From positions 124,001 through 188,000 of the forward strand of contig NZ_FOFS01000009.1 in assembly GCF_900111015.1 (NCBI RefSeq): a stretch of 64,000 nucleotides of DNA, in the 5' to 3' direction. This document shows, in pieces, positions 27,357 through 35,780 of this stretch (the stretch's first letter is position 1; the number at the start of each line of letters is the position of its first letter). The notes beneath the pieces were generated by a model that saw only the letters and a program-made list of their open reading frames with translations, did not search any database and was not told the DNA's origin. A program made the position numbers and the translations under genes. Origin of the DNA: Solimonas aquatica. Its GTDB lineage: Bacteria; Pseudomonadota; Gammaproteobacteria; Nevskiales; Nevskiaceae.

Positions 27357-28922
27357 TCAGAACAGCTTGCCCGGATTCATCATCTGCCCGGGATCCAGCG
27401 CCGCTGCGGCGGCGCGGAGCAGGCGCAGGCCGAATTCGTCGCCGCCGGGCGCTGGCGCCTGCTGATGGGAAAGGCTGCCACCATGGGCATGAGTCGCCTC
27501 GGCCGTGGCGAGCCTGAGTCGCTGCCATAACGCGAGGTCCGCCTCGCGCTCGGCCTGCAGCGGCCAGACCAGGCTGGTGCAGAGACTGCAGCCCTGACGG
27601 CCGACCTGCGACAGATGGGTGCAGACATGGACGCGCTCGCCCATCGCAGCCAGCGCCTCCCGCGCCGCACGCTCCACGGCGCGCATCAGACCGGTGGCGG
27701 CAGGCCAGTTGACGGTGCTTGCCACACAGTCGGCGGCGTAGCCCTGCTCCCAGAGCGCGTTGCGCAGCAGCGGGCTGCGGAAGCGGTTCTTGCGCCAGGA
27801 CTGGCCGATCAGCTTGCCCACATGCACGCCCTGCCAGCGCTTGGCCAGGGCCAGGGCTTCACGGCGCATGCGGCGCACGCCGGCCAGCGAGCCGCTGGCG
27901 CCGAACAGCATCATGCACTGCCCGCCGCCGACGCCGCGCATGCCCAGATAGCGCTGCAGCCATTTGATGCTTTGCGCATGGCCGGAGCGGCGCATCCGGG
28001 TTTCGGTTTCCAGTTCATTGGACAGGCGCAGCATCGACAAGGGCAGCTCGGCCTGCGCGATGCTGCGCGCCGCCTCCAGGGCGTTCTCCCAGTCCGGAAA
28101 GAACACCGCGTGAAAGTCTTCATGCTCGGGCAGCCCGCGGATGCGCACGCTGACTTCCGTCAGCAGACCCAGCCGCCCTTGCGAGCCCAGCAGCAGCTCG
28201 CGCAGATCCGGTCCGCTGCCAGCGGCCGGTGTGCCACCGAAGCTCAGCTCGCCGCCGGGCGTGATCAGCCGCCCGCCTTCGAACAGCTGCCCGATCGACC
28301 CGTAGCGGAGCGACTGCTGCCCCGAGGCGCGCGTCATCACCCAGCCGCCCAGCGTGGAATGGCGATACGACTGCGGGAAATGTCCCAGCAGCGCGCGATA
28401 GCCGCGCAGCTGCGCTTCGATCTGCGGCCCCGGCGTGCCGGCGCCGAAACGCGCGAGCTGCGCGCGTTCATCGATGCCCAGCAGACGGTTCATGCGCGCC
28501 AGGGAAATATTCAGCACCGGGCGTTCGCCACGCGGCACCTGCAGCTGGCCGGCGACACTGGTGCCGCCGCCGTAGGCAATCACGATGGCGCCCAGCCGCC
28601 CGGCTTCCGCCAGCGCTTCCGCGGTCTCTTCGTGCGTGCCGGGCAGCGCCACCGCCTCCGCCAGCGGGCCTGGATCGCCGCTGCGCAGCGCCAGGTAGTC
28701 GGCAAAGCTCTGGCCGCGCGCGTGGCGCAGGCGCAGTTCGGAATCCTGGGAAAATCGCGTGGAGGTGGGCAATCGCGGCGGCGGTACGGCGGCAAGCGCC
28801 TGTGCCAGGCTCAGATCTTCGCGCGGCCGGCCCGGGCCGATGTGCTCGCGCAGAAAGGCCAGAAGCTCGGCCCCGAGTTCTTCGCGGTCTTCCTCATCAC
28901 CCCAGCCGTTCCAGCGCCGCAT
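27357..28922 (-). CDS. AGPS-like FAD-linked oxidoreductase lacking canonical catalytic residues
   Basis: A 521-residue flavoprotein of the vanillyl-alcohol-oxidase fold. It resembles alkyl-dihydroxyacetonephosphate synthase along its length: MRRWNGWGDE at the start, the FAD-binding AIVIAYGGGTSVAGQ, and STLGGWVMTRASG followed by LLLGSQGRLGLLTEVSVRIR. The AGPS active site is altered: the triple histidine after GGSLSH reads HQQ, and the region of the catalytic tyrosine reads GCSLCTSLVW. It is therefore unlikely to make ether lipids by the standard mechanism. Start is ATG at 28922, since the family begins with M-(R)-W-N-G-W-G; a longer frame reaches 29000. The reaction is unknown. Confidence 0.78.
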   Translation of the reverse strand: MRRWNGWGDEEDREELGAELLAFLREHIGPGRPREDLSLAQALAAVPPPRLPTSTRFSQDSELRLRHARGQSFADYLALRSGDPGPLAEAVALPGTHEETAEALAEAGRLGAIVIAYGGGTSVAGQLQVPRGERPVLNISLARMNRLLGIDERAQLARFGAGTPGPQIEAQLRGYRALLGHFPQSYRHSTLGGWVMTRASGQQSLRYGSIGQLFEGGRLITPGGELSFGGTPAAGSGPDLRELLLGSQGRLGLLTEVSVRIRGLPEHEDFHAVFFPDWENALEAARSIAQAELPLSMLRLSNELETETRMRRSGHAQSIKWLQRYLGMRGVGGGQCMMLFGASGSLAGVRRMRREALALAKRWQGVHVGKLIGQSWRKNRFRSPLLRNALWEQGYAADCVASTVNWPAATGLMRAVERAAREALAAMGERVHVCTHLSQVGRQGCSLCTSLVWPLQAEREADLALWQRLRLATAEATHAHGGSLSHQQAPAPGGDEFGLRLLRAAAAALDPGQMMNPGKLF

Positions 28923-29013
28923 CGCCACCTCGCGCGAAAGCGCGCGAGTATAGGCAGGCACATAAGACGAAGCGGTGACGGCCACCGCGAAGGTGGCCAC
29001 GGCCCGCCGCGCT

Positions 29014-29814
29014 TCAGGCGGCGCGCGCCTGAGCGAAGTGTTCCTGGGCGCTCAGCTGCTGCAGCGTTTCCAGCGTCACCCAGGGCAGGCCGCCCAGGCG
29101 GCCCTTGAGCACGCGCGTGGGCGCCCCGGGCTCACCCAGGCAGCTCACCACCAGCGCGGCCTCGGAGAAATCCTGTTCCAGGGTATCGCTGTTGACGGTG
29201 ACGACAGCAGCGAGACCAGCGGCGGCGGCGGCTTCAAGACCCATTTCCGAGTCCTCCAGCGCCACGCATTCGTGCGGCTGCAGATTCAGGCGGCGCATGG
29301 CCAGACGATACAGGTCCGGCGCCGGCTTCTTGTTGGCCACTTCTTCGCCGCTGGCGATGACTTCCACCTCGGCGGCCAGCTCCGGGCCCATGCTGTAGCG
29401 CAGCACCGGCTTGAGCGTCTTGAGACTGGCATTGGTGACGATGGCCAGGCGCACGCCTTTCTGGCGTGCCTCGCGCATCAGGCGCGCGATACCGGGGCGC
29501 AGCGGAACGCGGCCACGGCGCATGGAGCGCTTGAAGAACTGGGATTTGAGCGTGTGCACCTTGGCAACCCAGGCATCGAGGTCACGCTGCGCCTCTTCGG
29601 CTTCAGGACCGAGATCAGGCTGATAGTGCTGCACGAAGTACTTGAGGCGCTCGCGTCCGCCCGGCAACTTCAGCAGGCGGCGATAGAGCTTGGGGCCCCA
29701 GCGGAAAGCCAGCCCCAGACTGCGGAAGGCCCGGTTGTAGGAAGGCCGATGCCCGAGCGCTTCGGTATCGGCCAAAGTACCATCGACGTCGAAGAGAACC
29801 GCGCGCAGACTCAT
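29014..29814 (-). CDS. HAD-superfamily phosphatase, CbbY/Gph-like
   Basis: A 266-residue HAD hydrolase with an alpha-helical cap. Motif I is VLFDVDGTLADTE, motif II IVTNASLKTL, the motif III lysine lies in NKKPAPDLY, and motif IV is ALEDSEMGLEAAAAAG. The overall pattern fits the CbbY/beta-phosphoglucomutase-like branch, so the substrate is probably a small phosphorylated sugar or related metabolite, not determinable from sequence. I use ATG at 29814 because motif I normally begins within the first ten residues; an upstream start at 29874 adds 20 residues. It stands alone between the FAD oxidase and gluQ. Confidence 0.88.
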   Translation of the reverse strand: MSLRAVLFDVDGTLADTEALGHRPSYNRAFRSLGLAFRWGPKLYRRLLKLPGGRERLKYFVQHYQPDLGPEAEEAQRDLDAWVAKVHTLKSQFFKRSMRRGRVPLRPGIARLMREARQKGVRLAIVTNASLKTLKPVLRYSMGPELAAEVEVIASGEEVANKKPAPDLYRLAMRRLNLQPHECVALEDSEMGLEAAAAAGLAAVVTVNSDTLEQDFSEAALVVSCLGEPGAPTRVLKGRLGGLPWVTLETLQQLSAQEHFAQARAA

Positions 29815-29977
29815 GACATCCAAGACGGCCGGGCTTGTCGCCACGACCGCTGTACCTCCACATACGCTGACCATTGACGCTGCATCGTTTTCAAGAGCTT
29901 ATCCTTGCGAATTAATGTAGCACGCAGGCCCTGTGCCGGCGACCGCTCTGGCACCCGCCGCATGACCTTCGACACCC

Positions 29978-30907
29978 ATGATCGCTACCGCTGAGACGAC
30001 GCCCGCGCCGAGACCCTATCGCGGGCGCTTTGCGCCGACGCCCAGCGGCCTCTTGCATCTGGGTTCGCTGTACACGGCACTGGCCAGCTATCTGGACGCA
30101 CGCTGCGCCGGTGGCCGCTGGCTGCTGCGCATCGACGATCTCGATGTGCAGCGCTGTCAGCCGGGGATGGCGGATTCGATCTTGCGGCAGCTGGAGCAAC
30201 ATGGTCTGGAATGGGACGAGGCGCCTCGATACCAGTCACGTTACCGCGAGCTCTATGAAGCAAGGCTGAAGCAGCTTCGCGAAAACGCAGAGGTATATGC
30301 CTGCGACTGCAGCCGCTCGGATCAGGCCAGTCGCCTGCGTATCGCTCTGGATGGTCCGGTGTACGACGGCCGATGCCGCGAGCGCGGACTGCGCGAAGCG
30401 CAGCATGCGCTGCGTCTGCGCACACCGGAGGGCTCGCTGAGCTTCGAGGATGCGATCCAGGGCCGGGTGACACGTGAGATCGGCGCGGACATTGGCGACT
30501 TCGTGCTGCGCCGCCGCGACGGCATCATCGGCTATCACCTGGCCTGCGCCGTGGACGAAGCCGAACAAGGCATCAGCCACGTGGTGCGCGGCGCGGACCT
30601 GCTGGGCTCCAGCTTCTGCCAGTTGCTGCTGATGCAGACCTTGGGCATCAGGCCGCCGTCCTACGCGCATCTGCCGGTGCTGCAGGATGCGCGGCAGGCC
30701 AAGCTCTCCAAGCAGAATCATGCACCGGCCATCCAGGCCCTGCAGGCTGCCGACAATCTCTGGCGCTGCCTGCAGCTGCTGCAGCAAAACCCACCCGAAG
30801 ATCTGCGGGGTGCCGCACCTGCCCCATTGCTGAACTGGGCCGTTGCCCACTGGCGCCTGTCGCGGATTACCGCAAGACAGGCGCTGACGCTAGAGACCCC
30901 GGCCTAG
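29978..30907 (+). CDS. gluQ: Glutamyl-Q tRNA(Asp) synthetase
   Basis: A 309-residue truncated GluRS paralogue lacking the anticodon-binding domain; it attaches glutamate to queuosine at position 34 of tRNA-Asp. The HIGH-like motif is RGRFAPTPSGLLHLGSLYTALASYLDAR and the KMSKS-like motif KLSKQNHA. A zinc site is plausible around CDCSRSD and the Cys of GRCRERGL. At 309 residues the length is that of GluQRS rather than GluRS (about 470). Start is ATG at 29978. With QueF it completes two steps of the queuosine route in this window. Confidence 0.94.
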   Translation: MIATAETTPAPRPYRGRFAPTPSGLLHLGSLYTALASYLDARCAGGRWLLRIDDLDVQRCQPGMADSILRQLEQHGLEWDEAPRYQSRYRELYEARLKQLRENAEVYACDCSRSDQASRLRIALDGPVYDGRCRERGLREAQHALRLRTPEGSLSFEDAIQGRVTREIGADIGDFVLRRRDGIIGYHLACAVDEAEQGISHVVRGADLLGSSFCQLLLMQTLGIRPPSYAHLPVLQDARQAKLSKQNHAPAIQALQAADNLWRCLQLLQQNPPEDLRGAAPAPLLNWAVAHWRLSRITARQALTLETPA

Positions 30908-30966
30908 TTCTGGCATCATGCCGCTTAATTTCCGCATTGCAGCATGAGCTGAAAAATCAGATTCTT

Positions 30967-31494
30967 ATGAGCGACGTCCGGATCATCAAGAAGTACCCCA
31001 ACCGCCGGCTGTATGACACCCACATCAGCCGCTACATCACGGTCGAGGAAATTCGCCAGCTGGTGATCAAGGACATCAAGTTCCGCGTCGAAGACAAGCG
31101 CACGCACGAAGACATCACGCGCAGCATTTTGCTGCAGGTGATTGCCGAGCAGGAGGAAGGCGGCAATCCCATTTTCACCACCGAACTGCTCGAATTCATC
31201 ATCCGCTACTACGGCGATCCGATGCAGAGCAGCATCGGTCGCTATCTGGAGCTGTCGGCACGCCTGTTCCAGCAGCAACAGGGGCATTTCACCGAGCAAT
31301 TGCGCCAGATGCTCGGCCAGGCGCAGCAGCCGTTGTCGGTACTCAAGGAACTGGCCGACCGCCAGGTGCCGATCTGGCGCTCGGTACGCAAGGAATTCCT
31401 GCACAACATCCAGGAGCGCGCACGCGCCATCAAGCGTCGCGCCGGCATCGAAGACGAAGAGCGTAGTAAATCGCCCTCTGATCCCATGCCCTGA
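30967..31494 (+). CDS. phaR: Polyhydroxyalkanoate synthesis repressor PhaR
   Basis: A 175-residue regulator that binds both DNA and polyhydroxybutyrate granules and represses phasin genes. The N-terminal DNA-binding domain RIIKKYPNRRLYDTHISRYITVEEIRQLVIKDIKFRVEDKRTHEDITRSILLQVI is nearly canonical, followed by the PHB-accumulation regulatory domain FTTELLEFIIRYYGDPMQSSIGRYLE. I start at ATG 30967 (MSDVRIIKKYPNRR); an upstream frame adds ten residues. No pha biosynthetic gene is in the window. It implies that the organism stores polyhydroxyalkanoate. Confidence 0.95.
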   Translation: MSDVRIIKKYPNRRLYDTHISRYITVEEIRQLVIKDIKFRVEDKRTHEDITRSILLQVIAEQEEGGNPIFTTELLEFIIRYYGDPMQSSIGRYLELSARLFQQQQGHFTEQLRQMLGQAQQPLSVLKELADRQVPIWRSVRKEFLHNIQERARAIKRRAGIEDEERSKSPSDPMP

Positions 31495-31623
31495 GCGGCA
31501 ACCGGGCAGATCACGCTTCGAAAGCCTGCGGCTTCGGCGCCCGCTCGGCGCGGAACTCAATCATCCTCCGGCCGGTCATCCAACAGCCTGGACTGTGAAC
31601 GTCTTCTTCGCTGAAGAAAATTA

Positions 31624-31652
31624 TTGACGCTTTGATCAGTCCTATTTATACT
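31624..31652 (+). promoter_or_regulatory. Strong sigma70 promoter for an orphan transcript
   Basis: TTGACG (31624-31629), a 17-base spacer and TATACT (31647-31652). The bases just upstream (GAAGAAAATTA) are AT-rich like an UP element. Transcription would start near 31659-31660 on the plus strand, where no protein gene follows. Confidence 0.75.
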
Positions 31653-31675
31653 GCACCGCAACATGATTCGTTAAC

Positions 31676-31710
31676 AAAAAAACCCGCCATCACCGGGTGA
31701 TGTTGACGGG
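31676..31710 (-). terminator. Possible terminator for pnp transcripts
   Basis: On the minus strand CCCG...ATCAC/GTGAT...CGGG is followed by seven T residues (A-run 31676-31682 on the plus strand). It lies about 230 bases beyond the pnp stop. The same hairpin is the first hairpin of the plus-strand RNA candidate. Confidence 0.5.
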
Positions 31711-31756
31711 TCCGAACCGTTCTCCTCCAGAAAGGCTCTGCGCCTTTCTCGCATTG

Positions 31757-31787
31757 ACCCCTTGTCTCTCACGAGGGGTTTTTCTTT
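31757..31787 (+). terminator. Intrinsic terminator of the small-RNA candidate
   Basis: A 9-bp stem ACCCCTTGT/ACGAGGGGT (one G-T pair), loop CTCTC, then TTTTCTTT. It ends the transcript that begins near 31660. Confidence 0.8.
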
Positions 31788-31854
31788 GCGCGTCTGCTTT
31801 TTATTCGCCTCAAGTCGCTATCGCGATCTGTACCACTCTCTCCCCTCCAGAACC

Positions 31855-31881
31855 GTCAACGGCGCTCACTGCGCCGTTGAC
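31855..31881. other. Perfect 11-bp stem-loop in the phaR-pnp gap
   Basis: GTCAACGGCGC and its reverse complement are separated by TCACT. It is preceded by a second copy of CCTCCAGAA (31844-31852). Neither flank has a T-run. It may belong to a second RNA module ending at the weak terminator 31900-31928, or be a processing signal in the pnp 3' region. Confidence 0.5.
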
Positions 31882-31899
31882 TGAACAATTTCTGAATGC

Positions 31900-31928
31900 G
31901 GCATTTGTAAAAGCTTATGCCATTTTTT
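31900..31928 (+). terminator. Weak plus-strand terminator facing pnp
   Basis: GGCAT/ATGCC (5 bp, 12-base loop) is followed by ATTTTTT. It would stop plus-strand transcription just before it becomes antisense to pnp. Confidence 0.35.
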
Positions 31929-31941
31929 GCAAGTACTTTTT

Positions 31942-34047
31942 TCAGGCGGTACCGACGTCAGCGGCCTTCATCGACAGACGAATCTTGCCGTCACGGCTGA
32001 CCTCCAGCACCTTGACGCGCACCAGCTGACCTTCCTTGACCACATCGTCCACCTTCTCGACGCGCTTGTCGGCGAGCTGGGAGATGTGCACCAGGCCATC
32101 CTTGCCGGGGGCGATGGTGACGAAGGCGCCGAAGTCCATGATCTTGGCAACCTTGCCCTCGTAGATCGTGCCGACTTCGACATCGCGGGTCAGCGCGTTG
32201 ATGCGCGTGATCGCCGCTTCAGCCGCCTTGCCGTCGACCGCGGCGATCTTGATCGTGCCGTCGTCGTCGATGTCGATGGTGGTGCCGGTTTCCTTGGTGA
32301 TGGACTGGATGGTCGCGCCACCCTTGCCGATCACGTCGCGGATCTTGTCCGGGTTGATCTTGATGGTGGTGATGCGCGGCGCGTGCGGCGACAGCTGCGA
32401 GCGCGGCGTGGGCAGCACCTGCACCATCTGCTCGAGAATCTGCAGACGCGCAGTCTGCGCCTGCTGCAGGGCCTGGGCCATGATCTCGCCGGTGATGCCG
32501 GTGATCTTGATGTCCATCTGCAGGGCGGTCACGCCGTCCTTGGTGCCGGCAACCTTGAAGTCCATGTCGCCGAGGTGGTCTTCGTCACCGAGGATGTCGG
32601 TGAGCACCGCCCAGCGGCCTTCTTCCAGAATCAGGCCCATGGCCACGCCGGCCACCGGCGCCTTGATCGGCACGCCGGCATCCATCAGCGACAGGCAGGC
32701 GCCGCAGACCGAAGCCATGGAGCTGGAACCGTTGGACTCGGTGACTTCCGAGACCACGCGCACCACGTATGGGAATTCCTTGCTCAGATCCGGCATCACG
32801 GCGGCGACACCGCGCTTGGCCAGACGGCCGTGGCCGATCTCGCGGCGCTTGGGCGCGTTCAGACGGCCGGTTTCGCCGACGCAGTACGGCGGGAAGTTGT
32901 AGTGGAACATGAAGTGCTCATGCCACTCGCCTTCGATGGCGTCGATGATCTGGTAATCCTTGCCGGTGCCCAGCGTGGTCACCGCCATCACCTGCGTCTC
33001 GCCGCGCGTGAACAGCGCCGAGCCGTGGGTACGCGGCAGCACGCCGGCCGACATCGCCAGCGGACGCACCGTGAAACGGTCGCGGCCGTCGATGCGGGGT
33101 GCGCCATCGAGGATGCGGTTGCGCACGATCTTGGCCTTCAGCTCTTCGAGCTCGGCCTTGAGCTGGTTCTCGGTGAACGGCGCATCGGCAGCGCGCGCAG
33201 CCTTGGCCTTCTTGGCCACTTCATCGAGCTTGGCGTAGCGGGCCTGCTTCTCGGTAATGCCGTAAGCGGCGGCGACTTCGTCTTCAAACTGGGCAACGAA
33301 GGCCTTCACGGCGGTACGGTCGGCCGGCTGCCAATCCCACTTGGCCTTGCCCGCCTCGGCAGCGAATTCATTGATGGCCTGGATCGCGGCCTGCATCTGC
33401 TCGTGGCCGAACAGCACGGCGCCGAGCATGACCGGCTCGGACAGCATCTTGGCCTCGGACTCCACCATCAGCACCGCGTCCTTGGTACCGGCAACCACCA
33501 GCTCCAGATCCGAGCTCTTCAGCTCCGTGGCGGTGGGGTTGAGCAGGTAATGACCGTCCTTGTAACCAACCTTGGCCGCACCGATGGGGCCCAGGAAGGG
33601 AATGCCGGACAGCGCCAGCGCGGCGGAAGCGCCGAGCATGGCCGGGAGGTCGCCATCGACTTCCGGATTGAGCGAGACCACCATGGCCACGATCTGGACT
33701 TCGTTGTAGAAGCCTTCCGGGAACAGCGGACGCAGCGGACGGTCGATCAGACGCGAGGTCAGGGTTTCCTTCTCGGTCGGACGGCCTTCACGCTTGAAGA
33801 AGCCGCCGGGGATGCGGCCGCCGGCGTAGAAGCGCTCCATGTAATCGACGGTCAGCGGGAAGAAGTCCTGATCCGGCTTGGCTTCCTTGCGGCCGACCAC
33901 TGAAACCAGCACCACGGTTTCGTCGACATGAACCAGAACCGCCGCGGAGGCCTGACGGGCCACGGCAGCGGTTTCAAACGTGACATTGTGCTTGCCGTAG
34001 CGGAACGTCTTTTTGACGGGCACGGCGGGAGTGGCAGGAACTGCCAT
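31942..34047 (-). CDS. pnp: Polynucleotide phosphorylase
   Basis: A 701-residue 3'-5' exoribonuclease and degradosome component. Two RNase PH domains are present; the second carries the phosphate and metal residues around [15 protein letters not shown] and [35 protein letters not shown] domain ([27 protein letters not shown]) and an S1 domain ([38 protein letters not shown]) follow. Length is typical. Start is ATG at 34047. It follows rpsO by 45 bases across a terminator-like hairpin, as in E. coli where PNPase controls its own message after RNase III cleavage. Confidence 0.98.
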   Translation of the reverse strand: MAVPATPAVPVKKTFRYGKHNVTFETAAVARQASAAVLVHVDETVVLVSVVGRKEAKPDQDFFPLTVDYMERFYAGGRIPGGFFKREGRPTEKETLTSRLIDRPLRPLFPEGFYNEVQIVAMVVSLNPEVDGDLPAMLGASAALALSGIPFLGPIGAAKVGYKDGHYLLNPTATELKSSDLELVVAGTKDAVLMVESEAKMLSEPVMLGAVLFGHEQMQAAIQAINEFAAEAGKAKWDWQPADRTAVKAFVAQFEDEVAAAYGITEKQARYAKLDEVAKKAKAARAADAPFTENQLKAELEELKAKIVRNRILDGAPRIDGRDRFTVRPLAMSAGVLPRTHGSALFTRGETQVMAVTTLGTGKDYQIIDAIEGEWHEHFMFHYNFPPYCVGETGRLNAPKRREIGHGRLAKRGVAAVMPDLSKEFPYVVRVVSEVTESNGSSSMASVCGACLSLMDAGVPIKAPVAGVAMGLILEEGRWAVLTDILGDEDHLGDMDFKVAGTKDGVTALQMDIKITGITGEIMAQALQQAQTARLQILEQMVQVLPTPRSQLSPHAPRITTIKINPDKIRDVIGKGGATIQSITKETGTTIDIDDDGTIKIAAVDGKAAEAAITRINALTRDVEVGTIYEGKVAKIMDFGAFVTIAPGKDGLVHISQLADKRVEKVDDVVKEGQLVRVKVLEVSRDGKIRLSMKAADVGTA

Positions 34048-34072
34048 GGCTTTATCCTGTTTTTCGAACGGT

Positions 34073-34104
34073 CAAAACGACTGCGCCGCTTTTTAGCGGC
34101 GCAG
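34073..34104 (-). terminator. rpsO terminator / rpsO-pnp hairpin
   Basis: A perfect 9-bp stem CTGCGCCGC/GCGGCGCAG with loop TAAAAA, followed on the minus strand by TCGTTTTG. The left arm encodes the last three residues of S15 and the loop contains the TAA stop codon. It probably attenuates transcription into pnp. Confidence 0.75.
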
Positions 34105-34362
34105 ACCCAGCTCAGCGATGAGCTTGTTGTAGCGAGCCTCGTCCTTCTGCTTGAGGTAATCCAGCATCTGGCGGCGCTGGTTCACCATCTTCAGCAGGCC
34201 ACGGCGCGAGTGATTGTCCTTCTTGTGCTGCTCGAAGTGCGGACCCAGCGCATTGATGCGCTCCGTCAGCAGCGCCACCTGAACCTCGGGAGAGCCCGTG
34301 TCATTCGTCGCGCGGGCAAACTTTTTCACCACATCGCCCTTGCGTTCAACCGTCAACGTCAT
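34093..34362 (-). CDS. rpsO: 30S ribosomal protein S15
   Basis: An 89-residue primary rRNA-binding protein of the small subunit platform, the same length as in E. coli. The conserved helices read [19 protein letters not shown] and [27 protein letters not shown] use ATG at 34362 with AAGG five bases upstream; a TTG three codons earlier is possible but would lengthen the protein beyond the family norm. The 77 bases upstream are AT-rich (TTAATATATTGG) and may contain a promoter, but no clear box pair is visible. Confidence 0.97.
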   Translation of the reverse strand: MTLTVERKGDVVKKFARATNDTGSPEVQVALLTERINALGPHFEQHKKDNHSRRGLLKMVNQRRQMLDYLKQKDEARYNKLIAELGLRR

Positions 34363-34439
34363 TGCCTTCAACTCCGGAAAAACTGCCTATTTGTCTGTCG
34401 TTTACAAAGTCCAATATATTAACTTCTTTGCGCACCCGC

Positions 34440-35366
34440 TCACAAGCCGCCGGGCAGCAGCCAGCGCAGCGGCCGCACCCATCCCTCTTCGTCACTCCGG
34501 GCCAGGCCCAGCAGCCGCCCGGCCTCGTCCAGAATCGCCAGCTGCGCTTCACGCGGCACTCCCGGCAGCCGCTGCGCCCGGCCCTGCGCAAATGCCTGTG
34601 CCCGCAGCGCATCGACCGTCTGCGAGGGCCAGTGTCGCAGGCCCTGGGCGGGACTGAGCAGCAGCCGATCCAGCGTCGCCTCATCCTGCCCGGCCAGCGC
34701 CTCCAGCTCCGGCAAGGTGTGCAGGATCGAGCCGACGAACGGCGTCACCTCGGTGCGGCGCAGGGCCCTCAGATGCGCGTACTGCTGCAGCCGTGCCGCC
34801 AGGTCCTCGGCCAGGGTACGGATATAGGTGCCCTTGGAGCAGTGCACCTCCACATCCGCTTCCCGTCCATCGAAGGCCAGCAGCTTGAGCTCGTAGATCT
34901 CGATGCTGCGCGCGGTCCGCTCCACCTCACCGCCCTCGCGGGCGATCTCGTACAAGGGCCGGCCTTGATGCTTGAGCGCCGAGTACATGGGCGGCACCTG
35001 CTGCTGCACGCCGGTCAGCGCCGCACAGGCCTCCTGCACACTTTCCGGCTTCAGCCTGCTGGGATCGGAGCGTGCAATCACCTCACCCTCGGCATCGCCG
35101 GTACGGGTCTGTTCACCGAAGCGCAGCCGCGCCACATAGCGTTTGTCGGATTCCAGCAGCACACCGCTGAGCTTGGTGGCCTCACCCAGGCAGATCGGCA
35201 GCACGCCGGTGGCCAGGGGATCGAGACTGCCGGTGTGTCCCGCCTTCTCTGCGCGATAGAGGCGCTTGACGCGCTGCAGGGCCTCGTTGGAGCTGAGCCC
35301 CAGGGGTTTGTCGAGCAGCAGAATGCCGTCGAGCCGGCGGCGCGGCCTGCGGGTTTTGCTCTGCAT
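34440..35366 (-). CDS. truB: tRNA pseudouridine(55) synthase TruB
   Basis: A 308-residue enzyme making pseudouridine 55 in the T-loop of tRNAs. The catalytic aspartate lies in GHTGSLDPLATGVLPICLGEATKLS. The substrate-binding stretch PPMYSALKHQGRPLYEIAREG and CSKGTYIRTLAEDL are canonical, and a PUA-like C-terminal domain follows. Start is ATG at 35366, twenty bases after rbfA. Confidence 0.97.
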   Translation of the reverse strand: MQSKTRRPRRRLDGILLLDKPLGLSSNEALQRVKRLYRAEKAGHTGSLDPLATGVLPICLGEATKLSGVLLESDKRYVARLRFGEQTRTGDAEGEVIARSDPSRLKPESVQEACAALTGVQQQVPPMYSALKHQGRPLYEIAREGGEVERTARSIEIYELKLLAFDGREADVEVHCSKGTYIRTLAEDLAARLQQYAHLRALRRTEVTPFVGSILHTLPELEALAGQDEATLDRLLLSPAQGLRHWPSQTVDALRAQAFAQGRAQRLPGVPREAQLAILDEAGRLLGLARSDEEGWVRPLRWLLPGGL

Positions 35367-35386
35367 CGCGGCTGCCGCGTCGCGGA

Positions 35387-35767
35387 TCAGGACTTGGGCT
35401 CGTGATGCTGCGCGTCGCTGTCCACGGCGGCGCGGATCATCGCGGCGATGCGGTCGCCTTCGCGCAGCGCGTGATCGGCCACGAAGTACAGTTGCGGCAC
35501 GTAGCGCATGCGCAGGCGCGAACCCAGATCGTGGCGCAGCTTGCCGGCGGCGTGGGCGAGGCCCTTGACCGCATCCTTGAGCTGGGCATCACTGCCCAGC
35601 AGGCTGACCGAAACCCGCGCGTTGTGCAGATCGGGCGAGACGTTGACCTCGGTGACGGTCACGCCCGCCACGCGCGGATCGGACAGCTCGTTGCGGATCA
35701 GCATGGCCAGCTCGGCCTGCAACTGCGCGGCAACGCGGACCTTGCGTGGATATTCCTTGGTGGACAC
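35387..35767 (-). CDS. rbfA: Ribosome-binding factor A
   Basis: A 126-residue KH-fold protein needed for late 30S maturation and cold adaptation. Signatures are RVAAQLQAELAMLIRNELSDPRVAGVTVTEVNVSPDLHNARVSVSLLG and LRHDLGSRLRMRYVPQLYFVAD. It starts at ATG 35767, 13 bases after infB, in the standard infB-rbfA-truB order. Confidence 0.96.
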   Translation of the reverse strand: MSTKEYPRKVRVAAQLQAELAMLIRNELSDPRVAGVTVTEVNVSPDLHNARVSVSLLGSDAQLKDAVKGLAHAAGKLRHDLGSRLRMRYVPQLYFVADHALREGDRIAAMIRAAVDSDAQHHEPKS

Positions 35768-35780
35768 TGCGTCTTCAGCT

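Larger units (their letters stand above)
31660..31787 (+). ncRNA. Candidate small RNA between phaR and pnp
   Basis: About 128 nucleotides from the predicted start to an intrinsic terminator. Predicted structure: an A-rich 5' end, hairpin 1 (31683-31710), an unpaired segment with CUCCUCC (31722-31728) complementary to Shine-Dalgarno sequences, hairpin 2 (AGAAAGGC/GCCUUUCU, 31729-31749), and terminator hairpin 3 (31757-31779) followed by U-rich sequence. Promoter, exposed anti-ribosome-binding-site segment and terminator together are the standard layout of a trans-acting regulatory RNA. I recognise no known family (not 6S, SRP, tmRNA or RNase P). Confidence 0.6.
31495..31941. other. Structured intergenic region phaR-pnp
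   Basis: 447 bases with no credible protein gene, and more AT-rich than the surroundings. It contains a near-consensus sigma70 promoter (31624-31652, plus strand), hairpins at 31683-31710, 31729-31749, 31757-31779 (with T-run) and 31855-31881, and a second weak terminator at 31900-31928. The nonamer CCTCCAGAA occurs twice (31724 and 31844). The individual elements are listed separately. Confidence 0.7.

Noticed and set aside
31697-32029. Small protein gene on the plus strand in the phaR-pnp gap
   Set aside because: The frame runs through three hairpins and a terminator and into the pnp coding region in antisense; no ribosome binding site or conserved composition. The interval is better explained as RNA.
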